Below are positions 32,677-39,787 of a stretch of DNA of 64,000 bases, one piece after another (the first letter of the stretch is position 1; every line of letters starts with the position of its first letter). A program made the translations under genes and the position numbers. A model generated the notes under the pieces. That model was not told the origin of the DNA and searched no databases. It saw only the letters and a list, made by a program, of their open reading frames with translations. The stretch is from NCBI GenBank assembly GCA_964420925.1, contig CAYQVB010000155.1:1-64000 (forward strand). The letters are read 5' to 3'. The DNA is from JAJEAD01 sp964420925. Its GTDB lineage: Bacteria; Pseudomonadota; Gammaproteobacteria; HK1.

Positions 32677-33630
32677 ATGCCTGAGCCCGTGAGATTGCCT
32701 GCGCCCCGTCCCGACCTCATCCCTGGCCAGCAATCCCTCCTTCGCCCCCAAGAGCCGCCCCACACCCTCGAAGCTTACGTTCGGGTAAACGACACGAACA
32801 TCCGAGGGTTCGAGTCGATCCGAGAGTCCGTGCTCGTGTGTGGCGACGCCGCAAATGCGCTGAAGCTCCTGCCGGATCAATCCGTACAGACGGTCGTGAC
32901 CTCTCCGCCTTACTGGTCCTTGCGTGACTACGCCGTGAACGATCAGATCGGCAGGGACGATTCCCTCACCGCTTACATCCAGAGCATCGTGGACACCTTT
33001 GAGGAGATCAGACGCATCCTCCGAGACGACGCTACGGTCTGGCTCAACGTGGGGGATGCGTTCACGTCGGGAAACCGGCGATACCGCGCCCCGGACCGGA
33101 AGAACCGTGCTCGTGCGATGGGTGTCCGGCCGCCTACGCCGGAAGGCCTGAAGCCGAAGGACTTGATTGGCGTGCCCTGGCGGATAGCGTTCGCGCTTCA
33201 AGAGGCGGGCTGGTGGATTCGTGCGGAGGTGATCTGGCACAAGCCGAACGCACATCCCGAATCAGTGCGCGATCGACCCACCAAAGCCCATGAAACGGTG
33301 TTTCTCCTCTCGAAGGGTCAGAACTATTACTACGACACCGGCGCGATTCGCGGTCCCGGGGGGAGGCGCCTGCGCAGCGTGTGGGAGATCGCCACTGAAC
33401 CCCTCAAACGGATGAACGGCTACGCCGATGACCATCCGGCAATGATGCCCATGTCGCTCGCACGGCGCTGCGTCGCCATCACGAGCCGCGAGCACGACGT
33501 CGTGCTCGACCCCTACGCGGGGTCGGGCACCACGTTGTTGGCCGCGCGTGAGCTGGGCAGAAGGTGGGTGGGCATCGAGCTCAAGCCCTCGTTCGTGGAC
33601 CTGATCGAGCAGCGGATGCAATACATGTGA
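32677..33630 (+). CDS. DNA methyltransferase, beta-class N4/N6 type, solitary
   Basis: A 317-residue amino-methyltransferase. The catalytic motif IV, TVVTSPPYWSLRDYAV, comes before the SAM-binding motif I, VVLDPYAGSGTTLLAARELGRRWVGIEL, the order of beta-class enzymes. T-S-P-P-Y-W favours N4-cytosine modification, though N6-adenine cannot be excluded. VIWHKPNAHPESVRDRPTKAHETVFLLSKG is the usual motif VII/VIII region. The ATG at 32677 gives MPEPVRLPAPRPD; the frame is open upstream without similarity. No restriction endonuclease lies nearby, so it is a solitary regulator-type or phage-derived methylase. It sits between the amidase and a duplicate of the amidase 5' end, suggesting insertion. Confidence 0.85.
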   Translation: MPEPVRLPAPRPDLIPGQQSLLRPQEPPHTLEAYVRVNDTNIRGFESIRESVLVCGDAANALKLLPDQSVQTVVTSPPYWSLRDYAVNDQIGRDDSLTAYIQSIVDTFEEIRRILRDDATVWLNVGDAFTSGNRRYRAPDRKNRARAMGVRPPTPEGLKPKDLIGVPWRIAFALQEAGWWIRAEVIWHKPNAHPESVRDRPTKAHETVFLLSKGQNYYYDTGAIRGPGGRRLRSVWEIATEPLKRMNGYADDHPAMMPMSLARRCVAITSREHDVVLDPYAGSGTTLLAARELGRRWVGIELKPSFVDLIEQRMQYM

Positions 33631-33635
33631 CGCTG

Positions 33636-33719
33636 TACGACCACGCACGACACCTCATGCGCCCGGATCATCGCGGCAAGCTCCACTGCACTCCTGCTCC
33701 AGAGACCTCTCGCCACCAT
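33636..33719 (-). pseudogene. Duplicated 5' end of the amidase gene
   Basis: On the minus strand this reads MVARGLWSRSAVELAAMIRA then HEVSCVVV, which aligns with the amidase start MDRGLWSRSAVELAAMIRAREVSCVEV. DNA identity is equally high. The similarity ends six bases from the methyltransferase stop codon. The fragment cannot encode an enzyme. Confidence 0.8.
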
Positions 33720-33811
33720 GTCACTTCTCATGGCATCGGGGAGTACCGGCTGCAGGTCAAGCCATCCGGGTCGCGACCTGGCACTACTCAGCAAGAAGAG
33801 GAGACTCGCCA

Positions 33812-35155
33812 ATGAACCACGGCGTCGTCGATCTCACGGTCCCGTTCTACGAGGGCATGCCCGCAGAAGACTTGGGCCCCAAATTCTGGGTGCGGTTGAG
33901 TCACGCTGCATCCCGCCAGCTCTACCAGTACACCCAGAACCGGGAAGGCCGCGTGTTCCTGTCCACAGACCACGTCGGTACCCACCTTGACGGTCCCCTC
34001 CGCTTCGATCCCCAAGGCGCTTCGGCGGAACAGATTCCACTTGATCGCGTCATCCGACCGGCGCACATGATCGACCTGCGGGACAGGGGGCGCCACTTTC
34101 CCATCGGTCCCGAGGTGCTCGAGTCGGCCGGGAATGGACTGGATGCGGGCGATGCCGCCGTTCTCTGGACCGGCCACGATCTCCACCTGAACAACCCCGA
34201 CTACTTCTACAACCGGCCCTATCTCACGCCGGAAGGCGCGGAATGGCTGACGGGCCGAAGTGCGGGCCTCGTTGCGACCGATTTTCCCGGCATAGGCCGC
34301 CCTTCCGACGATCGATTCGTGGCCAAACGCATCCTGCACCGTGGAGGGGTGCTCACCGTCGAGCAACTCTGCAACCTCGAGCCATTGGAGGGGACGAGCT
34401 GGCACCTCTTCGCCGCGCCGCTCCGGATTCGCGGGGCGTCTGGCTCACTGCTGCGAGCGGTGGGCCTCGTTGACTGGCGGCCCCGGGAAATCGTGGACCT
34501 CACCCTCGACACTTTCCGCGAAATGAGTGCACTGGGCGGTGCGGTGCCAACAACCTGGACCCGAGCCGATCACGATCTCACGGGCTTCTTCTACAAGGGA
34601 GAGCTTTCCTACCAGACCACATCCATGTTCTTGAGTGAGCACGCTGGTACTCATCTGGATGCCCCCTATCACTTCGACGAGAAGGGCGCGGCCATTCACG
34701 AGCTGCCGTTGGAAGGACTGCTGGCGCGAGCTCGGGTATTCGACTTCAGTCACAAGAAGCCGCTGGAAGGAATTTCGCCGCAGGACCTGGAGGCACTCGT
34801 CCGCCGCGGCGTCGAGCCTCGAGGCGGTGATGCTTTCGTCATCTGGACGGGACACTCCAATAACTTCCACCGACATGACTACACCTGGCACCGTCCCTTC
34901 ATCACCGCCGAAGGAGCGCGTTGGATTGCCGCACGCAAGCCTGCCTACGTGCTCACCGATCTCGTCGGTTTGGATCCGCCCGACGACCCTACAACTCCAG
35001 TGCACATGGCATTTCTTCACGCCGGCGTACCCTTCGTGCAGGTCACCACGAACCTGGATCGTCTCGTCAATGGCGACTGGTGGACGGCCTGCTTCCCCTT
35101 GAAGCTCGTCAAGGGCACGGGGGCGCCGCTGCGCGCCATCGCCGCCCGGGCTTGA
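33812..35155 (+). CDS. Tandem cyclase-domain protein (kynurenine formamidase-like fusion)
   Basis: A 447-residue protein made of two cyclase domains, each the size of a stand-alone KynB-type enzyme (about 210-220 residues). Domain 1 (about 1-222) has DHVGTHLDGPLRF: metal ligands H54, H58 and D60 are kept, but the final His of H-x-G-T-H-x-D-x-P-x-H is Arg64. Domain 2 (about 225-447) has EHAGTHLDAPYHF with the full motif (H277, H281, D283, H287). VDLTVPFYEGMP and VDLTLDTFREMS mark the two domain starts. The family hydrolyses N-formyl and cyclic amide bonds. A GGAGA ribosome-binding site precedes the ATG. An amino-acid-type ABC importer follows on the same strand. Confidence 0.85.
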   Translation: MNHGVVDLTVPFYEGMPAEDLGPKFWVRLSHAASRQLYQYTQNREGRVFLSTDHVGTHLDGPLRFDPQGASAEQIPLDRVIRPAHMIDLRDRGRHFPIGPEVLESAGNGLDAGDAAVLWTGHDLHLNNPDYFYNRPYLTPEGAEWLTGRSAGLVATDFPGIGRPSDDRFVAKRILHRGGVLTVEQLCNLEPLEGTSWHLFAAPLRIRGASGSLLRAVGLVDWRPREIVDLTLDTFREMSALGGAVPTTWTRADHDLTGFFYKGELSYQTTSMFLSEHAGTHLDAPYHFDEKGAAIHELPLEGLLARARVFDFSHKKPLEGISPQDLEALVRRGVEPRGGDAFVIWTGHSNNFHRHDYTWHRPFITAEGARWIAARKPAYVLTDLVGLDPPDDPTTPVHMAFLHAGVPFVQVTTNLDRLVNGDWWTACFPLKLVKGTGAPLRAIAARA

Positions 35156-35364
35156 GAGCTTCGAATCGCGAGAGCACACGACTCATACACCAGTCGTTTC
35201 GACGAAGGCAGCATGCCCCGGATTCACATCCATATCCTTGTTTCTGCATGCCTTTTTGTTACGGCGGAAACCGCGAATCCTTGACGCTGTCGATCCCCCA
35301 AACCATACTCACAGCGCGATGGTCGATCGCAAACAAGTCGACGACTCGAAAGGAGGAAGCTCGT

Positions 35365-36261
35365 ATGAGACCGCTCGCAAACAGCAAACTTACGGTTCTG
35401 TCCGGTATGCTTCTGACTCTTGCAGCAACTCATGCTGCTCTCGCGGATTCCCACATGGCGCCGGTCAGCGACGAGGTGGCCGCTGCCTGCTCGGCCGATG
35501 CCGGTCCGGCGCTGCAGCGCATAGCGGACGAAGGTGTCCTTCGCGTTGCCACCGGCATTGCCGCCCCGTGGGGCTTCCGGGATCCGGAGTCCGGTAACCT
35601 GGTCGGCTTTGAAGTCGAGAGCGCTCAGCAACTGGCTGACACGATCGGTGTCGAACTGGAGATCGGCGACTACGACTACGGCCTTCTCGTAGCAAACCTG
35701 CAGTCCGGCATTTCGGACATCGTCATGGCCGGACTCTTCATCACCGCCGAACGTGCCAAGGCAGTCGATTTCAGCAACGTGGTCACCAAATCGGGCCAAC
35801 TCCTCTACACCCTCGAGGAAAGCCCAATCAACTCCGTGGACGATGCCAACAGCTCCGAGTACACATTCGTCTACGGCACGGGGAACGCGCAGGGAGACCT
35901 GGCCGCACGCATTCTGCCCGAGGTCAAGGTCATCGACGCGCCCCTGCGCGGTCAGAACCTCTTGTATGAGTTCCTGACCAGCGGGCGTGCCGATGTGACG
36001 ATGTCCGATTCCCTGCTGAATCCCATCTTCGTAAACGCCTACGACAACCTCAAGGTCATCGGTTCTCAGGGGGTTGTCACCAACATCCTGCCGGCGGACG
36101 ACGAGGTTCTGGAACCATTCGACGTGGCATACGCCGTCGCCCAAAACCAGCCCGATCTGCTTGGATGCCTCAACACCTATGTCGATTGGATGAAGGGATC
36201 GGGCGTATTCGAGGAGCGCTTCGTGAGGTGGATGGATACTGCAATCGCCGCTCAGACTTGA
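35365..36261 (+). CDS. Amino-acid-type ABC transporter substrate-binding protein
   Basis: A 298-residue periplasmic solute-binding protein of family 3. The start follows a strong AAGGAGG. A Sec signal peptide covers about residues 1-28 (LTVLSGMLLTLAATHAALADS). The mature domain has VLRVATGIAAPWGFRDPESGNLVGFEVESAQQLADTIGVELE and VMAGLFITAERAKAVDFSN, the standard family-3 pattern for polar amino acids and related amines. The Arg that binds the ligand carboxylate is probably the one in TAERAKAVDF. The hairpin at 36293 and the permease and ATPase genes follow. The ligand is unknown. Confidence 0.9.
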   Translation: MRPLANSKLTVLSGMLLTLAATHAALADSHMAPVSDEVAAACSADAGPALQRIADEGVLRVATGIAAPWGFRDPESGNLVGFEVESAQQLADTIGVELEIGDYDYGLLVANLQSGISDIVMAGLFITAERAKAVDFSNVVTKSGQLLYTLEESPINSVDDANSSEYTFVYGTGNAQGDLAARILPEVKVIDAPLRGQNLLYEFLTSGRADVTMSDSLLNPIFVNAYDNLKVIGSQGVVTNILPADDEVLEPFDVAYAVAQNQPDLLGCLNTYVDWMKGSGVFEERFVRWMDTAIAAQT

Positions 36262-36292
36262 CGCGGACATCGGGTCAGCTCAACTGACCAGC

Positions 36293-36334
36293 GACGAGAG
36301 GGCGGCTGGAAACGGCGGCCCTCTCGTCATTTTT
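36293..36334 (+). terminator. Hairpin with T-run between binding protein and permease
   Basis: An 11-bp perfect stem, GACGAGAGGGC (36293-36303) with GCCCTCTCGTC (36318-36328), is followed by ATTTTTG. It looks like a factor-independent terminator placed 31 bases after the binding-protein stop and 14 before the permease start. Partial read-through would give the usual excess of binding protein over membrane subunits. Confidence 0.75.
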
Positions 36335-36347
36335 GGGCAATAGTATT

Positions 36348-37019
36348 ATGGACTACACATTCGAGTTTGGTGTCGTCATGGAGCGACTGCCGTTTCTGCT
36401 CGGCGCCGTTCAGGTGACGCTCGAGTTGATGGTTGGGTCGTTCGTTCTGGCAATAGTACTGGGTATTGTCGCTGGCCAGTTGCGAATGTCGCGACACAAG
36501 CTGCTTCGCTGGCCTGCGGCCTGGTACATCGACTTCTGGCGGACCACCCCGCTGCTGGTTCAGCTCATCTGGATATTCTTTGTGCTCCCCATCGTCTTCA
36601 AGATCAGACTGTCTGCATTTGAAAGTGGCGTTCTGGCCCTCGCGCTGAATTACGGAGCATTCTTCGCCGAGGTCTTTCGGGCGGGGATCACCTCTCTGGG
36701 GCGCGGTCAATCGGAAGCCGGCTCCGCTCTGGGATTGACGGGCTTCCAGGTTTATCGCCGCATAATCTATCCCCAGGCAATACGACGAATGCTCCCGCCC
36801 ATCGGAAGCATGACCGTGAGTCTGCTCAAGGATACCTCGCTGGTTTCGGTGATCGCCATTCCGGAACTGATGAATACGGCACAGAATCTCACCGCTTCGA
36901 CATTCCGACCGCTTGAAGTGCTTACAGTGGTGGCGGTCATATACTTTGTGCTGGCCTATCCGATCGCCCAGCTCACCGACCTGCTCTATCGCCGGGCCCG
37001 CATGGAACGACCGGTGTGA
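36348..37019 (+). CDS. Amino-acid-type ABC transporter permease
   Basis: A 223-residue inner-membrane permease of the HisM/GlnP type. The ATG at 36348 (MDYTFEFGVVMERLPFLLGA) is preferred to a TTG five codons upstream. GAVQVTLELMVGSFVLAIVLGIVAG is TM1, FWRTTPLLVQLIWIFFVLP the typical WRGTP-like loop and TM3. The EAA loop reads GQSEAGSALGLTGFQVYRRIIYPQAIRRMLPPIGS and contacts the ATPase. About five membrane segments are visible. The stop overlaps the ATPase start by four bases (GTGA). It has a single permease gene, so it probably acts as a homodimer. Confidence 0.9.
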   Translation: MDYTFEFGVVMERLPFLLGAVQVTLELMVGSFVLAIVLGIVAGQLRMSRHKLLRWPAAWYIDFWRTTPLLVQLIWIFFVLPIVFKIRLSAFESGVLALALNYGAFFAEVFRAGITSLGRGQSEAGSALGLTGFQVYRRIIYPQAIRRMLPPIGSMTVSLLKDTSLVSVIAIPELMNTAQNLTASTFRPLEVLTVVAVIYFVLAYPIAQLTDLLYRRARMERPV

Positions 37020-37816
37020 GGCGCAAGCGTGACTCGAGTCGACCGGGCGCGGTCGAGGCATTCGGCGGGACCCAGGACGGGGTGGCCATACGGATACGAG
37101 ACCTCCACAAGACTTTCGGCGAGCATCCGGTTCTGCGTGGCATTGACCTCGAAGTCGCGCGCCGTGAAGTCGTGGCCATCATCGGTCCCAGCGGGTCGGG
37201 CAAGAGCACGCTCCTTCGTTGCATCAACCTGTTGGAACGACCGACCTCCGGAACCATCGATGTTCTGGGCACGAGGATCACGGACGAGAGCGTTCCCCTG
37301 TTTCTCCTGCGCCGGCGGGTGGGAATGGTGTTCCAGGCCTTCAACCTCTTTCCGCATCTGGACGTGCTCGGCAACGTCATGGAAGGACCCAGGACGGCTT
37401 TGCGCGTTGGGCGAAGCGACGCGGAGGCCTTGGCTTTCCAACTACTCGAGAAGGTGGGTCTGCGGGACAAGGCGCACGCCCAGGCATGGGAGCTGTCCGG
37501 AGGCCAGCAGCAGCGCGTCGCTATCGCACGAGCCCTGGCCATGAACCCCGAAATCATGCTCTTCGACGAGGTTACGTCGGCCCTCGACCCGGAGCTCAAG
37601 TCGGAGGTGCTCGAGGTAATGCGTCAACTCGCCACCGACGGCATGACCATGGTAGTCGTCACCCACGAGATGAACTTCGCCCGCAAGGTCGCGGATCGGG
37701 TTCTTTTCGTCGACAATGGCGTCATCGCGGAAGAGGGGCCACCAGTGGAAACCCTAGCTTCGCCCAGAACCGAACGCCTTTCCGAGTTTCTGAACGTTAT
37801 CTTTTGGGGCGAATGA
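37016..37816 (+). CDS. Amino-acid-type ABC transporter ATP-binding protein
   Basis: A 266-residue ATPase starting at a GTG inside the permease stop (GTGA), a coupled arrangement. After an unusual basic N-terminal extension of about 20 residues (RRKRDSSRPGAVEAFGG) the domain has IIGPSGSGKSTLLRCINLLE (Walker A), VGMVFQAFNLFPHLDVLGNV (Q-loop), ELSGGQQQRVAIARALAMNPEIMLFDEVTSALD (signature and Walker B) and VVVTHEMNFARKVADRVLF (H-loop). It powers the importer encoded just upstream. The Walker B reads FDEVTS where FDEPTS is usual, a minor family variant. DUF3830 follows after 4 bases. Confidence 0.93.
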   Translation: MRRKRDSSRPGAVEAFGGTQDGVAIRIRDLHKTFGEHPVLRGIDLEVARREVVAIIGPSGSGKSTLLRCINLLERPTSGTIDVLGTRITDESVPLFLLRRRVGMVFQAFNLFPHLDVLGNVMEGPRTALRVGRSDAEALAFQLLEKVGLRDKAHAQAWELSGGQQQRVAIARALAMNPEIMLFDEVTSALDPELKSEVLEVMRQLATDGMTMVVVTHEMNFARKVADRVLFVDNGVIAEEGPPVETLASPRTERLSEFLNVIFWGE

Positions 37817-37820
37817 CGCC

Positions 37821-38318
37821 ATGACAGTGGATCGGAAAGCGCGGCGCATATCCTTGAAGCTGCATCGGACCGGGGTGACCGCGGTCGCGGAGCTACTGGA
37901 AGACCAAGCCCCCCGGACCTGCCGGTACATCTGGGATGCGCTCCCCATTACCACTACGACTTGCCATGGCAAGCGTTCGGGGGCGGAGATCTACTTTCTC
38001 ATCCCGCCGCTGGAGGACAACCCGGGAAAGGAGAACGCAACCATCTTTCCCATTCCGGGTGACGTCTGCTTTCAGTGGTTCCCCACCGGATACCGCGAGA
38101 TGCCGCGGCATGTGGAGGTCGACATTTCGCGCGGCCTCTTCGACATCCTGATCTTCTACGACCGCGACTCGCAGCCAGTCTCCCCGGAGGGCCCCACGCC
38201 GGCGAACATCTTCGCCACCATCGTCGAGAACCTGCCGGCCTTTGCCAGGGGATGCGAGGATGTCTGGCTATCCGGTTGCGACACAATCACGATGAGCAGG
38301 GTTGGCGACTCTTCGTAG
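37821..38318 (+). CDS. DUF3830-family protein
   Basis: A 165-residue member of the cyclophilin-like DUF3830 family. Matching segments are RTGVTAVAELLEDQAPRTCRYIWDALP, HGKRSGAEIYFLIPPLED and PGDVCFQWFP, with a C-terminal GPTPANIFATIVENLPAFARGCEDVW. The beta-barrel-like pattern and the single His in TTCHGKRSG are typical. Members are often encoded beside amino-acid-type or peptide ABC importers and amidases, and their biochemical role is unknown. The start is 4 bases after the ATPase stop, so it belongs to the importer operon. A lipocalin- or isomerase-like role in handling the imported compound is speculation. Confidence 0.75.
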   Translation: MTVDRKARRISLKLHRTGVTAVAELLEDQAPRTCRYIWDALPITTTTCHGKRSGAEIYFLIPPLEDNPGKENATIFPIPGDVCFQWFPTGYREMPRHVEVDISRGLFDILIFYDRDSQPVSPEGPTPANIFATIVENLPAFARGCEDVWLSGCDTITMSRVGDSS

Positions 38319-38372
38319 CGCCTCCCGGTTGCTCGTCATGCTGTCAACTCGGACATCTTTGGAGTGAACTAC

Positions 38373-39461
38373 ATGAAGGCCGCCATTCTTCAGGAAGTTC
38401 AACAGCCTCTCGTCATCGAGGACATCACGATTTCAAAGCCTCGGTCTCGAGAGGTGCTGGTAAGAACGGTTGCGTGTGGCGTATGTCACAGCGACCTGCA
38501 CTTTGTCGAAGGAAACTACGCTTGCCCACTTCCCGTGGTACTGGGACACGAGGCGGCGGGAGTGGTTGAGGCCGTGGGTTCGGACGTTCACTACGTGCGG
38601 CCGGGCGACCACGTCATTGCCTGCCTGAGTGTGTTTTGTGGCCATTGTGAGTTCTGCGTCACGGGACAACCCTTCAATTGCCAGAACACCGAAACGGATC
38701 GCTCACCCGAAGACGAACCTCGTCTTGCCAAGCGGGATGGCGGCAGGATGCATCAGCGCTTCAACATGAGCGCTTTCGCGGAGCAGATGCTCGTTCACGA
38801 ACACGCGTTGGTGAAGGTCCGCAGTGAAATGCCGCTCGACCGCGCGGCGCTGATCGGCTGCGGTGTGACCACCGGAATCGGCTCCGTAATCCACACTGCC
38901 GGCATCGGCGTCGGCGATACGATTGCCGTCATCGGCTGCGGTGGCGTCGGCCTTTCGGCGATCAATGGCGCGGCGATTGCGGGCGCGGGCCGCATCATTG
39001 CGGTCGACATCATGGGATCCAAGTTGAACCTCGCCCGGCACATTGGCGCCACGGACGTGGTGAACGCTGCCGAAACCGACGCAGTGGAGGCCGTGCGAGA
39101 CATGACCGGTGGCGGCGTCGCCTACTCTTTCGAAGCCCTTGGCCTCAAGGAGACCGCGGAGCAGGCCTTCCGCATGCTGCGGCCGGCCGGTGTCGCGACG
39201 ATTATCGGGATGGTACCGGAAGGCCAGACCATCGAAGTCGATGCGGCCGATCTCTTGCTCGACAAGCGCCTGCAGGGCTCCAACATGGGCTCCAACCGGT
39301 TTCGGGTCGACATGCCACGCTTCGTGGAGCTCTACCTCAATGGCAAGCTCCATCTGGACGAAATGATCAGCCGCCGCATTCGGCTCGACCAGATCAATGA
39401 GGCCTTCGAGGAGATGAAATCGGGAGAGGTGGCAAGGAGCGTCATAATGTTCGATTCCTAG
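38373..39461 (+). CDS. Zinc-dependent alcohol dehydrogenase (class III-like)
   Basis: A 362-residue medium-chain dehydrogenase. The ATG at 38373 follows GGAG with 8 bases spacing. Catalytic zinc ligands are in CGVCHSDLHFVEG (Cys) and LPVVLGHEAAGVVEAVG (His-Glu). The structural-zinc cysteines are partly kept in FCGHCEFCVTGQPFNC. The cofactor motif is AVIGCGGVGLSAINGAAIAGAGRIIAVDI, with Asp after the strand indicating NAD. The sequence resembles the Zn-ADH group near formaldehyde/glutathione-dependent and mycothiol-like dehydrogenases. Following a cyclase, importer and DUF3830, it may oxidise an alcohol or aldehyde released from the imported compound. Confidence 0.9.
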   Translation: MKAAILQEVQQPLVIEDITISKPRSREVLVRTVACGVCHSDLHFVEGNYACPLPVVLGHEAAGVVEAVGSDVHYVRPGDHVIACLSVFCGHCEFCVTGQPFNCQNTETDRSPEDEPRLAKRDGGRMHQRFNMSAFAEQMLVHEHALVKVRSEMPLDRAALIGCGVTTGIGSVIHTAGIGVGDTIAVIGCGGVGLSAINGAAIAGAGRIIAVDIMGSKLNLARHIGATDVVNAAETDAVEAVRDMTGGGVAYSFEALGLKETAEQAFRMLRPAGVATIIGMVPEGQTIEVDAADLLLDKRLQGSNMGSNRFRVDMPRFVELYLNGKLHLDEMISRRIRLDQINEAFEEMKSGEVARSVIMFDS

Positions 39462-39787
39462 CCGGTCCGTCGCGAGGCAGTACGGCCTCGCTGGCTCTCC
39501 CCCGACTTCGAATCCTTCCGCGCCTGATGTTCAACAATCCGACACGAATGGGGTGTCGGCCCCGCAAGAGAGCGAATTGAGAAGAGACACTGCCGTTCAC
39601 GTCGGGATCGGGACTCCTGCCAACAGGAGCCAGCCCAGCCATATCAGGAGTCGCGTTGTGCGCAGTGTCTTTAAACCTCCATGCTCACCGGAAAAGAACA
39701 CGCCCGTCACCACGCCTCGGTGAAACAGGGTCCCCTTGTATCAATCACTTCCTCCGCGTGCAGAGGCCGCTTGCACGACGCTCCGCC
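39462..39787. other. Intergenic region before MttB gene, with hairpins
   Basis: No gene is seen. GCGAGGC (39472-39478) pairs with GCCTCGC (39485-39491) just after the dehydrogenase stop, a possible terminator stem without a clear T-run. A second hairpin, CTCCTG-CCAA-CAGGAG, lies near 39613-39628. The length and structure are compatible with a structured leader or promoter region for the MttB-to-enolase gene run. Confidence 0.4.
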
